A stretch of DNA of 64,000 nucleotides from Meiothermus sp. QL-1 (GCF_003351145.1 NZ_QQSV01000001.1:124001-188000); one strand, 5' to 3'; numbered from the stretch's first letter, positions 1-10,096 are shown. Made by a program: numbers and translations. The notes: generated from the letters alone by a model not told the origin.

Positions 1-2
1 CC

Positions 3-1977
<1,975 letters not shown>

Positions 1978-1983
1978 GCCTGC

Positions 1984-1989
1984 AGTTTA
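1984..1989 (-). promoter_or_regulatory. -10 box of leaderless sugar kinase gene
   Basis: TAAACT on the minus strand ends six bases before the ATG at 1977, so transcription should begin at or next to the start codon. No clear -35 is seen. Confidence 0.55.
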
Positions 1990-2036
1990 AGCTGGCCGGG
2001 GCTTTGTGGGGGTAGGGGTCGGTTAAGCTATAGCTC

Positions 2037-2954
2037 ATGGGTATTGTGGTGGTGGGCAGCCTCAACATGGACCTGGTGGTGCGGGTCAAGCGGCACCCCA
2101 GGGCAGGGGAGACCCTTTTGGGCTCGGACTATGAGACCCATTTCGGGGGCAAGGGGGCCAACCAGGCCGTGGCCGCCTCGAGGATGCTGGGGCGCCCGGC
2201 CAAGGCCAAGGTTCGGATGATTGGGCGGGTGGGCCAGGACGAGTTCGGCCAGCAGCTTCGCAATGCGCTCAAGCGCGAGTGCATCAACGTGCATGCCGTG
2301 CTGCCCATCCCAGCCCCCACGGGGGTGGCCTTCATTGCGGTGGACGAGAACGGGGAGAACACCATCATCGTCTCGCCGGGGGCCAACCATCGGCTGCGCC
2401 CCGAGAACCTGACCCCCGCCGAGTTCGAGGACGCGAGGGTGGTGGTTTTGCAGCTCGAGATCCCCCTGGACACGGTCCGCCGGGCCGCCGAGCTGGGGCG
2501 CCAGGCTGGGGCCACGGTCATTTTGAACGCAGCTCCGGTCCAGAAGCTGCCCGAGAAGCTCTTTGAACAAGTGGACCTGCTGGTGCTGAACGAGAACGAG
2601 GCCCAGGGCCTGACTGGGGTGGCGCCCGCCTCGGTGGAGCAGGCTTTGGAGCTGGCCCGGCATCTGGCGCAAAGAGTGCCTGCGGTGGTGGTCACCCTAG
2701 GGGAGCAGGGAGCAGTCTGGGCAGGCTCCCAGGGCTCGGGCTACCAGCCCGCTTTGCGTGTGGCCAGCGTGGACAATACCGGGGCAGGGGATGCCTTCAT
2801 CGGGGCTTTGGCGGTGGCCCTCCTCGAGGGGCAAGCTCTACCCGAAGCGGTGCGCTGGGGGGCGGTGGCCGGGGCCCTGGCCACCACCCGGGTGGGGGCC
2901 CAGCCCGCGCTGCCCTGCCGGGACGATGTGCTGGCCCGGCTCGGGCAAGTGTAA
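2037..2954 (+). CDS. rbsK: Ribokinase
   Basis: Phosphorylates ribose to ribose 5-phosphate. The 305-residue protein begins MGIVVVGSLNMDLVV and carries the ribokinase signature FGGKGANQAVAASRM near residue 40 and the C-terminal DNTGAGDAFIGAL with the catalytic Asp. It is divergent from another PfkB-type kinase, with only 59 bases between the start codons. TAAGCT seven bases upstream of the ATG suggests a leaderless transcript. No ribose transporter is adjacent. A related nucleoside or pentose kinase is possible but ribokinase fits best. Confidence 0.82.
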   Translation: MGIVVVGSLNMDLVVRVKRHPRAGETLLGSDYETHFGGKGANQAVAASRMLGRPAKAKVRMIGRVGQDEFGQQLRNALKRECINVHAVLPIPAPTGVAFIAVDENGENTIIVSPGANHRLRPENLTPAEFEDARVVVLQLEIPLDTVRRAAELGRQAGATVILNAAPVQKLPEKLFEQVDLLVLNENEAQGLTGVAPASVEQALELARHLAQRVPAVVVTLGEQGAVWAGSQGSGYQPALRVASVDNTGAGDAFIGALAVALLEGQALPEAVRWGAVAGALATTRVGAQPALPCRDDVLARLGQV

Positions 2955-2956
2955 AA

Positions 2957-2973
2957 AGCCCCCAGAGGGGGCT
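2957..2973. terminator. Bidirectional intrinsic terminator between rbsK and carD
   Basis: AGCCCCC/GGGGGCT stem with AGA loop lies right after the rbsK stop. Read on the minus strand the stem is followed by five T residues, so it should stop tetR-carD transcription strongly; on the plus strand it is followed only by TGTT and is weaker. Confidence 0.75.
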
Positions 2974-2992
2974 TGTTGGGGTCTTGTTCAGT

Positions 2993-3487
2993 TTAGTTGA
3001 GGCTCTCGCCCGCCGCTTCCTCGAACATCCGGCGGGCTTCCTCCAGGCTAATCTCCAGAACCTGGGAGATTTCCTCGGCTAGAAGGTGCAGTGCCCGGCG
3101 AAGGGCTTGCCTGTCGAGGTCGGGCAGGCCTTTTTCCAGCTCCCAGGCCCGGAGCTGGCCGGCCAGCGTGGCAATGCGGAACGGGTCGCCCTCGGCCAGG
3201 ATTTCGGTGGTTTTGCGGTGGCGGGCCGCCCATTGGCGCGGCAAGGGCAGGCGCCCTTCCCGCAGGAGGGTTAGGATTTCGCTCACCTGTTCCGGTGAAA
3301 GGGCCCGGCGCAGGCGGGTGCTTTGGGGGGATTCCACAGGAACGTAGGCTTTGGAACGCGTCCCAGGAAAGTCAACTTGATAGTAGGACCTGTCCGAGCC
3401 AGCTACTGAACGTTGGGCTATACCCGCCACCACGCCCACACCATACGGCGGCAAAACAACCTTGTCTCCTGGACGGTACTCGCTCAC
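2993..3487 (-). CDS. carD: CarD-family transcription regulator
   Basis: Binds the RNA polymerase beta subunit and stabilises open complexes at promoters. The 164-residue protein starts with the CarD/TRCF interaction domain (YRPGDKVVLPPYGVGVV), followed by an all-helical DNA-contact domain ending in a helix-rich tail, the normal length for Thermus CarD. The GTG start overlaps the tetR stop by four bases, and AAAGGAG sits seven bases upstream, so it is translated by a coupled, Shine-Dalgarno-dependent route. A strong terminator follows. Confidence 0.92.
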   Translation of the reverse strand: MSEYRPGDKVVLPPYGVGVVAGIAQRSVAGSDRSYYQVDFPGTRSKAYVPVESPQSTRLRRALSPEQVSEILTLLREGRLPLPRQWAARHRKTTEILAEGDPFRIATLAGQLRAWELEKGLPDLDRQALRRALHLLAEEISQVLEISLEEARRMFEEAAGESLN

Positions 3488-4041
3488 AACGCCACTCCTT
3501 TCAAAAGCACCTCGAGCAGATGCTCGAGGTACGCGTCCCGTGGAAACTCGAGCTGCGGAGCGCAGGCTAGGGCTGCGATGCTGGCCGCGGTGAGGCTCAC
3601 GTCCAGCTCCGGCCGCACCTGGCCTTGGGCCTGGCCATCCCTGACAAGCTGCTCAAGAAGCCGCTGATAATGTTCATGCATTCCCCTAAGCCAGCCGGTG
3701 GTATCGAGCGGACGGGCTTCCCGGGCCACTGCGGCCCAAAGCCCCCGCCACTCCTCGATCCAGTCCACCCGCAGCCGCAGGACCTCGGCCAGCCGCTCGC
3801 GAAAAGGGGCTTCCCGCTGCACCACCGCTTCTACCTTGCGGTAGTAGGCGAAGGTGTGGTGCTCCACAAGCGCCCTGAGGAGGTCCTGCTTGTCGCGGAA
3901 GTAAAGGTAGACCGTGCCCTTGCCTACCTCGGCTTCCCTAGCCACCTCCTCGATCTTCAGCCCCGAGAGCCCTCGATCCCTTAGGACTCGGATGGTTGCC
4001 TCGAGGATGGCTTCGCGCTTGGGGGCAGTCCGAGCCTCCAC
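3484..4041 (-). CDS. TetR-family transcription repressor
   Basis: One-component regulator of about 185 residues. The N-terminal helix-turn-helix is clear (ILEATIRVLRDRGLSGLKIE, then EVGKGTVYLYFRDKQDLL); the C-terminal ligand domain is not diagnostic. The open frame extends to 4275, but that extra part is AT-rich and unlike TetR proteins, so I use the GTG at 4041, which has TATACC seven bases upstream; GTG at 4047 is the alternative. It is co-transcribed with carD through a GTGA overlap. The target genes are unknown; the beta-oxidation pair at 10802 is one possibility because several Thermus TetR proteins control acyl-CoA genes. Confidence 0.8.
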   Translation of the reverse strand: MEARTAPKREAILEATIRVLRDRGLSGLKIEEVAREAEVGKGTVYLYFRDKQDLLRALVEHHTFAYYRKVEAVVQREAPFRERLAEVLRLRVDWIEEWRGLWAAVAREARPLDTTGWLRGMHEHYQRLLEQLVRDGQAQGQVRPELDVSLTAASIAALACAPQLEFPRDAYLEHLLEVLLKGVAL

Positions 4042-4524
4042 GGTCACGGGTATAGAGTCTAACAGAAGGGCTGGCTTTGTGGATGAGATTGGCTCTTTTT
4101 TAGGCAAGGAAAGGGCTTCTGAAGGAGCGGTAAGTGCTTTATTTGGCAAATTTTTTGTCGATATGCTGCACCGGGGATTGTTTTTTCTTTTTGGGTTGAA
4201 TTTAAAAAGCTCCCAGCCACCACGGTCCCGAGAGGCGGCCGTTACGCCCAACGTTACCCCGCTTTCATGGGTCAAAAATGCGATGGCAAAGGCACGCGCT
4301 TTTCTGAAAAATGCCCCGAAGATGCCGTTCCAAAGGCCATGGAAGCGCTTTTTTAGAGTGAACCATTATGTTTTGCGCAAAGTGCTATACTGTAGTCGCC
4401 GGGCCTGTCCGGCGGGTTCCTTGAAAATGAGTTTTTTCGATTCTTATCGAAATATGGGGATACGAAAAATCCAAAAGCGCGACTTTGTAAGCATCCATCG
4501 TAAAAAACCGCGCTTTTTTTGGAG

Positions 4525-4549
4525 TTATCCACAGGTTGCCTGTGGATAA
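4525..4549. other. Perfect inverted pair of DnaA-box-like sites
   Basis: Arms TTATCCACAGG and CCTGTGGATAA are exact reverse complements separated by TTG. The outer nine bases of each arm match the DnaA box consensus TTATNCACA. It lies 65 bases upstream of the first CRISPR repeat. Confidence 0.6.
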
Positions 4550-4562
4550 CCAGCAGCTCTCA

Positions 4563-4584
4563 TAAAACCCCCCTCTGGGGGTGC
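4563..4584 (-). terminator. Short hairpin followed by T4 on the minus strand
   Basis: CCCCC-AGA-GGGGG followed by TTTT when read on the minus strand, 30 bases from the array. It could stop antisense transcription leaving the CRISPR array toward tetR; it may instead be a leader element. Confidence 0.4.
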
Positions 4585-4614
4585 TGTACAGGACGGCATT
4601 TAACGGGGTATGCT

Positions 4615-5175
4615 GTTGCAAACAAATAGCCCCGCAAGGGGATTGCAACTTGACAGTCACACGGATGTCCACGGTATCCTCGGCGCCGTGTTGCAAACAA
4701 ATAGCCCCGCAAGGGGATTGCAACGGTGGGATGATCTGGATCCCCAGGAGAAGGTCCGGATAGCGTTGCAAACAAATAGCCCCGCAAGGGGATTGCAACG
4801 AGGTACGCCTCATCAACGACGACGACTACGTTTTGGGCGTGTTGCAAACAAATAGCCCCGCAAGGGGATTGCAACCCAGCCCATTGATGCGGATTATGGC
4901 GGCCACGGCGGCCCTGGTTGCAAACAAATAGCCCCGCAAGGGGATTGCAACCCTCTACCCGGCCGGTCTTCTCTAGGCGCTTGAGAATGTTGCAAACAAA
5001 TAGCCCCGCAAGGGGATTGCAACCAGGGCTCATGTATAAGCCTTATCACTTTTTTCCTATATACCTGTTGCAAACAAATAGCCCCGCAAGGGGATTGCAA
5101 CACCTTCATGACACCTCCTAAAACGCACCGCTTTACGCCAGTTGCAAACAAATAGCCCCGCAAGGGGGTTGCAGC
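4615..5175 (+). CRISPR. Orphan CRISPR array, 8 repeats and 7 spacers
   Basis: Eight 35-base repeats start at 4615, 4690, 4765, 4841, 4917, 4989, 5067 and 5141. The first seven are identical; the last has two A-to-G changes (5169 and 5174). Spacers are 40, 40, 41, 41, 37, 43 and 39 bases. The repeat begins GTTGCAAACAAATAG and ends GGGGATTGCAAC; it contains CCCC-GCAA-GGGG (a stem with a GNRA-type loop) and its ends GTTGCAA and TTGCAAC are inverted copies. The degenerate repeat at the right and the GATTGCAAC 3' end indicate plus-strand transcription with the leader at the left. No cas gene lies in this window, so type cannot be fixed. Confidence 0.97.
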
Positions 5176-5197
5176 CATACGAAAACCCCACTGAACA

Positions 5198-5381
5198 GTC
5201 TGCCTGGGTTGGCAATCAGGCCATATAAGCAAGTTTGGTTCGAGGAACCCACCAGAGTAGGCCCCGGCCCTGCAGGACGGGGCAACCTCTGGGAAGCCGG
5301 TCGGGAGACCATCAACCCCGACGCTCCAACCCAAAAGCCCTCTGCATGGGGCGTAGCAAACCCACATTGCCACCCAAAGAC
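5198..5381. ncRNA. Candidate structured RNA beside the CRISPR array
   Basis: No gene occupies 5176-5544. Its ends pair: TGGG plus TGGCAAT (5205-5216) with ATTGCCA plus CCCA (5366-5376), one bulged base, then an internal loop and GTCT/AGAC, closing a 184-nt element. Inside, in plus coordinates, lie GGTTC-GAG-GAACC, a long rod closed by CCAGAG/CTCTGG and GCCCCG/CGGGGC, and GTCGGG/CCCGAC. The size and closed-rod shape recall 6S RNA, but I do not recognise conserved 6S, SRP, RNase P or tmRNA signatures. The strand is unknown; a G-U pair in one inner helix slightly favours the minus strand. Confidence 0.4.
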
Positions 5382-5532
5382 CCCTCGAGCTGTACTCCAA
5401 ATAGGCTTTTCATCCGGCAGTTCGGCGGGCAGCGAGACTACCGGTGTGCCCAGCCCACTGGCCTGACTCCCATGCCCCCACGGTGTGGTGGGAGGCCTGT
5501 GGGAGTGTAGAGAACGCGCCTTCTGCAACGGG

Positions 5533-5538
5533 TAAACT
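5533..5538 (+). promoter_or_regulatory. -10 box of leaderless DUF2227 gene
   Basis: TAAACT followed by six bases and the ATG at 5545. It decides this start against the in-frame GTG at 5539. Confidence 0.55.
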
Positions 5539-5544
5539 GTGCCT

Positions 5545-6054
5545 ATGCCGTCGGGCCGAGTGCATGAAGCTATCAATCTGAGCGTGCTAGGGTTGGCCGC
5601 CGGGGTTTACTGGCTTTATCGGGAGACGCTCGCCATACCGGAGCCGATAGCGGTGGCCTTTGTGGGGAGCTATTTGGTGGGAACCTTCCTGATTACCCCC
5701 GACCTCGACCTGGCTGAGCGACAGGTGCGCTCCAAGCGCCGTTGGGGCTGGTTGGGCTGGCTCTGGGTGCCCTATGGGTGGCTCTTTACCCACCGGGGGC
5801 TTTCCCACACCTGGTTGGTGGGCCCCCTCACGCGGCTCCTCTACCTGGGCGGAGTGGGGCTGGTACTGGGCTGGTTGGGCCTGGTGCTGGTTCGCTACCT
5901 GGGCTTGCACCCGGTCCTAGAAGCCCGGTTTTCCCCTCCACCCCCCGAGGTGGTCTGGGCTTTAGTGCTCGGGTACTACGTTTCCCAGTGGCTGCACCTG
6001 TTGGCCGATGGCATCTGGCCTGATGTAAGGTCGCTTCGGTCCCGCCGGCGCTAA
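5545..6054 (+). CDS. DUF2227-like membrane protein, putative metal binding
   Basis: About 169 residues with three or four hydrophobic segments. The conserved polar motifs typical of the DUF2227/YdjM-like group are visible: PSGRVHE at the N-terminus, ITPDLDL near residue 54, HRGLSHTW near 90, and a late HLLADG. These His/Asp sets suggest an integral-membrane metal-binding protein; its reaction is unknown. It heads a tight run with the cupin (6058) and MFS transporter (6552). The start is set by a -10 box six bases upstream. Confidence 0.65.
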   Translation: MPSGRVHEAINLSVLGLAAGVYWLYRETLAIPEPIAVAFVGSYLVGTFLITPDLDLAERQVRSKRRWGWLGWLWVPYGWLFTHRGLSHTWLVGPLTRLLYLGGVGLVLGWLGLVLVRYLGLHPVLEARFSPPPPEVVWALVLGYYVSQWLHLLADGIWPDVRSLRSRRR

Positions 6055-6057
6055 GCC

Positions 6058-6555
6058 ATGGACGCGCGCTTTTGGATCGAACAGCTAGGACTCCTTCCCC
6101 ACCCCGAGGGGGGCTACTACCGCGAGATATACCGCTCGGCAGAGAGCGTGGAGGCTGAACACCTTCCTTCGCGCTACGGGGGGGATAGGGCCTTTTCCAC
6201 CGCTATTTACTATCTGCTTGAACACCCCGACTTCTCCGCCTTCCATCGCTTAAAAAGCGACGAGATATGGCACTTCTACGACGGAAGCCCCCTCATCCTC
6301 TGGCTGATCGACCCTGCTGGGGCCTTGCAGGTCCTGCGCCTGGGCCGCGACCCTGCCCGGGGGGAGCAGCCTGTGAGGGTGGTGCCGGCTGGCTGCTGGT
6401 TTGCGGCCAGTCTCGAGCATCCCCAAAGCTTCGCTCTGGTGGGCTGCACCGTGGCCCCAGGCTTCGACTTCGTCGACTTTGAGCTGGCCGAGCGCGAGGC
6501 GTTGCTGCGCCAGTTTCCCCAGCACCGGGCCCTTATCGAAAGGCTGACCCGATGA
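6058..6555 (+). CDS. Cupin-fold protein of the DUF985 family
   Basis: 165 residues matching the DUF985 (cupin_5) type: the start LGLLPHPEGGYYREIYRS, the central IYYLLEHPDFSAFHRLKSDEIWHFYDG and the late VGCTVAPGFDFVDFE are hallmarks of the family. The fold is a small beta barrel; ligands and reaction are not established, though related cupins are sugar isomerases or epimerases. It starts four bases after the DUF2227 stop and overlaps the transporter start by four bases (ATGA), so the three genes are one operon. Confidence 0.8.
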   Translation: MDARFWIEQLGLLPHPEGGYYREIYRSAESVEAEHLPSRYGGDRAFSTAIYYLLEHPDFSAFHRLKSDEIWHFYDGSPLILWLIDPAGALQVLRLGRDPARGEQPVRVVPAGCWFAASLEHPQSFALVGCTVAPGFDFVDFELAEREALLRQFPQHRALIERLTR

Positions 6556-7673
6556 GCCTCCTCTGGCCCCGTGTGGCCATCTACCTGAACTTCTTCGTGT
6601 GTGGTTTGCTGGTGGCCGCCTGGGTTTCCCGCATCCCGGCCATCAAGCAGGCGCTGGGCCTTGGTACCGGCGAGCTGGGGCTCATCCTCTGGGCTGCTCC
6701 TTTGGGCCTGGTGCTGGCCATGCCGCTTACGGGCAGCCTCATCGCCCGCCTGGGCAGCCGGCCCGTGCTGGCGGCTGCTTCGTTGGCCAGTTGCCTGGCC
6801 CTGCCCCCGCTGGCCCTGGCGCCCAGCGAGGGGTGGCTGGCCCTGGCCTTGTTTGCCTTTGGCTACGTCAACGCGGCCATGGATGTCTCCATGAACGCCC
6901 AGGCCGTGGAGGCCGAGCGGCGGCTGGCCCGGCCCCTCATGTCCGGTTTCCACGCCTTCTTCAGCCTGGGGGGGGTGGTGGGGGCAGCTCTTGGGGGCGC
7001 GGCGGCGGCCCTGGGCCTGGGGCCCCTACCCTTTTTCTCGCTCGTGGCGCTTTTTTCGGCATTGGGTCTGCTCTGGGGGCTGCGCCATCTTCTGGAAGCT
7101 CCTCCCAGCCGGCAGGGACCGCGCTTCGTATGGCCCCGGGGGGTGCTCTTGGGGCTGGGTATCATCGCCTTTTGCACCGGGATGGGTGAGGGGGCGGTAG
7201 GGGACTGGGGGGCGGTGTACATGAAGCAGGTTCTCGAAGCCAGCGAGGCGGTGGCGGCCCTGGCCTTCTCGGCCTTTTCTCTGGCCATGGTGGTGGGCCG
7301 CCTCAGCGGGGATGCTCTCGTCCAGCGCTTGGGGCCTGTTTTTCTAGCGCGGTGTGGGGGGGGGCTGGCAGCCCTGGGCTTTGGGGTGGTGCTGCTGGCC
7401 AACCGCCCGGGCCTGGCCCTCCTGGGCTTTGGGCTGGTGGGGCTGGGCTACTGCACCCTTTTTCCCCTGGCCTTCAGCGCGGCAGGGCGGGTACCCGGGG
7501 TGGAGCCCGGGGTGGCCCTGGCCGCGGTGGCCACCCTGGGGTATCTGGGTTTTCTCACCGGCCCACCTTTGATTGGGCTGGTGGCCGAGTTCACCTCGCT
7601 TAGGTTTTCGCTTTCGCTGGTGGCCGGGCTGGCCCTCGTGATTGTTGCGCTGGCTGGGCTGCTGCGCCGCTAG
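6552..7673 (+). CDS. MFS transporter
   Basis: 373-residue major facilitator protein with about twelve hydrophobic helices. The loop after TM2 has the MFS-A-type pattern [13 protein letters not shown], and the [18 protein letters not shown] segment resembles the YbjJ-like group of sugar or drug exporters. The substrate cannot be read from the sequence. It is translationally coupled to the DUF985 cupin, hinting that both act on one metabolite. The 3' end overlaps the convergent pfkA by four bases. Confidence 0.78.
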   Translation: MSLLWPRVAIYLNFFVCGLLVAAWVSRIPAIKQALGLGTGELGLILWAAPLGLVLAMPLTGSLIARLGSRPVLAAASLASCLALPPLALAPSEGWLALALFAFGYVNAAMDVSMNAQAVEAERRLARPLMSGFHAFFSLGGVVGAALGGAAAALGLGPLPFFSLVALFSALGLLWGLRHLLEAPPSRQGPRFVWPRGVLLGLGIIAFCTGMGEGAVGDWGAVYMKQVLEASEAVAALAFSAFSLAMVVGRLSGDALVQRLGPVFLARCGGGLAALGFGVVLLANRPGLALLGFGLVGLGYCTLFPLAFSAAGRVPGVEPGVALAAVATLGYLGFLTGPPLIGLVAEFTSLRFSLSLVAGLALVIVALAGLLRR

Positions 7674-8638
7674 AGCGCCAGCACCTTGGCCAGCTCGAAC
7701 TTTTTGCGGTCGATTTCCTTGCGCTGCTCGATGGCCTCCTTGAAGGGGGTGAGGCGGATTTCGCTGTTGACCTCGCCCACTGCCACCCCGCTGGCCCCCA
7801 TGAGAAGGGCCTCCACCGCCGCAGCCCCCAGCCGGCTGGCCAGCACCCGGTCTTTGGCGGTGGGGCTGCCGCCGCGCTGGATGTGCCCCAGCACCGAGAC
7901 CCTTCCCTCGAAGCCGGAGTACTGGCGCACGTCCTTCTCGAGCTGCTCTGCTCCTCCGGGATAGCCCCCCTCGGCCACCACCACGATGGAGGAGCGCTTG
8001 CCCTTGGCCGCCGACTGGTTGATGACCTCTGCACAGGTTTTGGCATCGGTGGGAATTTCGGGGATTACGACGACCTCGGCCCCACCGGCGATGCCCACCT
8101 CGAGCGCGATGAACCCGGCGTGGCGGCCCATTACCTCGATGAAGAAGACCCGGGAGTGGCTGGCGGCGGTGTCGCGGATGCGGTCGATGGCCTCCAGCGC
8201 GGTGTTCACCGCGGTGTCGAAGCCGATGGTGTAGTCGGTGCCGTAAAGGTCGTTGTCGATGGTCCCGGGGGCGCCCACCACCGGAATCTGGTGCTCTTCG
8301 ATGAGCTTGGCCGCCCCGGCGTAGGTGCCGTTGCCTCCGATGGCAATCAGCCCATCGATGCGGGCCTTCTTGAGGTTGGCCGCCGCCTTGGCCCGCCCCT
8401 CGGGGGTCATGAACTCTTTGCTACGGGCCGTGAGCAGGATGGTGCCCCCGCGCTGCAGGGTGTTGGCCACGTCGCGCGGACCCAGGGGCACCAGGTCGCC
8501 CTCGATCATGCCCTGGTAGCCGTTGCGGATGCCGATGACCTCGAGGCCGTGGGCCACCCCGTTGCGCACCACAGCCCGGATGGCTGCGTTCATGCCTGGG
8601 GCGTCGCCCCCACTGGTGAAGACTGCGATTCGCTTCAT
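7670..8638 (-). CDS. pfkA: 6-phosphofructokinase with D103N substitution
   Basis: ATP-type phosphofructokinase of glycolysis, 322 residues, forming tetramers in this family. Motifs: [19 protein letters not shown] (residues 7-25), [19 protein letters not shown] with the catalytic Asp, EVMGRHAGF and [10 protein letters not shown]. The nucleotide/Mg motif normally reads GGDGT/S; here it is IGGNGTYAG, so residue 103 is Asn (codon AAC). In E. coli PfkA Asp103 helps hold Mg-ATP, as I recall. All other active-site motifs look intact. It ends overlapping the MFS gene and has no clear TANNNT box at the ATG. Confidence 0.93.
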   Translation of the reverse strand: MKRIAVFTSGGDAPGMNAAIRAVVRNGVAHGLEVIGIRNGYQGMIEGDLVPLGPRDVANTLQRGGTILLTARSKEFMTPEGRAKAAANLKKARIDGLIAIGGNGTYAGAAKLIEEHQIPVVGAPGTIDNDLYGTDYTIGFDTAVNTALEAIDRIRDTAASHSRVFFIEVMGRHAGFIALEVGIAGGAEVVVIPEIPTDAKTCAEVINQSAAKGKRSSIVVVAEGGYPGGAEQLEKDVRQYSGFEGRVSVLGHIQRGGSPTAKDRVLASRLGAAAVEALLMGASGVAVGEVNSEIRLTPFKEAIEQRKEIDRKKFELAKVLAL

Positions 8639-8693
8639 GGAAAACCCCGCGTGGCAAAGCGTGAAGGCCGCAGGCCAAAAGCCGCCTAAAAGT

Positions 8694-9500
8694 TTACCGG
8701 TTGGCTTCGGTTTTTTGGTGGGCCAGGGCGTAGGCCTGGTTGCGGGGGATGCCAGCCTCCACCAGGGCCCTGACCAGCGCTTTGCCCTCGAGCCCCTTCT
8801 TTCGCAAAGCCCCCACCAGCGGCTCAGCTTCCAGAGGGACCTGGGGGGTAGGCGCCTTGGGCCCCAGCACCAGCACGAACTCCCCTCGGGGAGCTTGGAA
8901 GTGGGCCAGCGCGCCGGCCAGGGTGCCCCGCCAGACCTCCTCGTGGGCCTTGGAGAGCTCCCGGGCCACGGCCACAGGGTGCTCGGGCCCGTAGAACTGC
9001 ACCAGGTCTTCCAGCGTGGCCCGCAGGCGGTGGGGTGCCTCGTAGAGCACCACGGTGCGCCCCTCGGCCACCTGCTTCAGCCGCGCTTCGCGCTCGCTGC
9101 GCTTTTGCGGCAGAAACCCCTCGAAAGCAAAGCGTGCGGTGGGGAGACCCGAGGCCACCAGGGCCGGAATCAGGGCAGTAGGACCGGGGAGCACCTCGAG
9201 CTGCCAGCCTTCCTGCAGAGCCAAAGCCACCAGCTCGGCCCCCGGGTCGGAGATGCCCGGGGTGCCGGCATCGGTCACATAGGCCACCCGCCCATAGCCC
9301 TGCAGGAGCTTTCGGGCCTGGCCTATGGTGTGCTGGTCGAGCCGCAGAAGCGGCTTGGAAATCCCCAGGTGCTTCAGCAGAACCCCGGTGCGCCGGGTAT
9401 CCTCGCAGGCCACCACCTCAGCCTCTTTGAGCTCGCGAATGGCCCGCAGGGTGATGTCCTCGAGGTTGCCGATGGGGGTGGGGACCAGCACCAGGCGCAC
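8694..9500 (-). CDS. rsmI: 16S rRNA (cytidine-1402-2'-O)-methyltransferase
   Basis: SAM-dependent tetrapyrrole-methylase-fold enzyme that methylates C1402 at the ribosomal decoding site. The 268-residue protein starts [19 protein letters not shown], has EDTRRT, the glycine-rich [13 protein letters not shown] and the late GEFVLVLG segment, all typical of RsmI/YraL. The GTG start is preceded by TAGACT at six bases, a leaderless layout. The gene is divergent from a Nudix gene, the two starts being only about 30 bases apart. Confidence 0.92.
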   Translation of the reverse strand: MRLVLVPTPIGNLEDITLRAIRELKEAEVVACEDTRRTGVLLKHLGISKPLLRLDQHTIGQARKLLQGYGRVAYVTDAGTPGISDPGAELVALALQEGWQLEVLPGPTALIPALVASGLPTARFAFEGFLPQKRSEREARLKQVAEGRTVVLYEAPHRLRATLEDLVQFYGPEHPVAVARELSKAHEEVWRGTLAGALAHFQAPRGEFVLVLGPKAPTPQVPLEAEPLVGALRKKGLEGKALVRALVEAGIPRNQAYALAHQKTEANR

Positions 9501-9506
9501 GCTTCC

Positions 9507-9512
9507 AGTCTA
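9507..9512 (-). promoter_or_regulatory. -10 box of leaderless rsmI
   Basis: TAGACT on the minus strand, six bases from the GTG at 9500; it overlaps the promoter region of the divergent Nudix gene. Confidence 0.5.
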
Positions 9513-9529
9513 GTGGTATCGTGGGCCCT

Positions 9530-10096
9530 GTGGAGCAGGTCTACGTCCTTCCGGCCTGGGCCTTTCCCCCAGCAGAAAACAGGCTCATTCCCTTGCAGGC
9601 CACCCTTTTGGAGCGGCTGCGGCGCGAGGGGTTTTTCCTGGTGCGGGACCTGGCCGAGGAGGACCCCCGCTACCGCCAGCTCATCCCCTATGCCCTGGTG
9701 CGCTATCGGGGGCGCTACCTCCTGATGCGGCGCAAAGGGGGCGGCGAGAGCCGCCTGCGCGGCCAGTACACCCTGGGGGTGGGCGGCCACATCAACCCGG
9801 GGGACGGGGACGACCCCCTGGCGGAGGGGCTGCGGCGGGAGCTTTGGGAAGAGGTGGGGGTGGGGCGCTACCAGGCCCGGCCGGTGGGCCTGATTGTGAT
9901 GTCCGATACCCCGGTGAGCCGGGTGCACGCCGGCGTGGCGTTTGTGGTGGAGGCCGGGGTCGAGCCCAGGGTGCGGGAGGTGGACAAGCTCGAGGGCCGC
10001 TTGGTGGGGCTCCCCGAGCTTTTCTCGGTGCGGGGCTGTCTAGAGGGTTGGTCCCGCCTTTTGCTCGACTGGCTCGAGGCGAACCAGCCGCTCTAG
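9530..10096 (+). CDS. Nudix hydrolase
   Basis: About 188 residues. The Nudix box is present in the form GGHINPGDGDD followed by EGLRRELWEEVGV (REXXEE core), with a few inserted residues before the RE helix. The N-terminal half (VLPAWAFPPAENRLIPLQA) is not diagnostic. The substrate, a nucleoside diphosphate derivative, is unknown. GTG at 9530 is chosen because TATCGT lies seven bases upstream; GTG at 9521 is in frame. It converges with and overlaps ribE by 57 bases. Confidence 0.75.
   Translation: MEQVYVLPAWAFPPAENRLIPLQATLLERLRREGFFLVRDLAEEDPRYRQLIPYALVRYRGRYLLMRRKGGGESRLRGQYTLGVGGHINPGDGDDPLAEGLRRELWEEVGVGRYQARPVGLIVMSDTPVSRVHAGVAFVVEAGVEPRVREVDKLEGRLVGLPELFSVRGCLEGWSRLLLDWLEANQPL

Larger units (their letters stand above)
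4042..4614. other. AT-rich non-coding region and CRISPR leader
   Basis: A stretch of more than 550 bases with clearly lower GC than the rest of the window and no convincing gene. It holds the tetR promoter at the low end and, toward 4614, the presumed CRISPR leader, including a DnaA-box palindrome and a hairpin next to the first repeat. A TATACT hexamer at 4386-4391 could be a -10 toward the array, but no good -35 accompanies it. Confidence 0.5.

Noticed and set aside
4042-4275. N-terminal extension of the TetR protein to 263 residues
   Set aside because: The extension is AT-rich, lacks similarity in style to TetR proteins, and a -10-like box precedes the GTG at 4041.
5198-5381. Assignment as 6S, SRP, RNase P or tmRNA
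   Set aside because: Length and shape could fit 6S, but no conserved motif of any of these RNAs was recognised on either strand; left as an unnamed candidate.
4385-5400. Open frames across the CRISPR array with repeated LQSPCGAICLQ-type peptides
   Set aside because: They arise from translating the repeats; the periodic identical peptide is the array itself, not a repeat protein.
5176-5544. Open frames of 85-147 residues between the array and the DUF2227 gene
   Set aside because: They run through the repeats and the structured region, have unnatural composition and no start signals.
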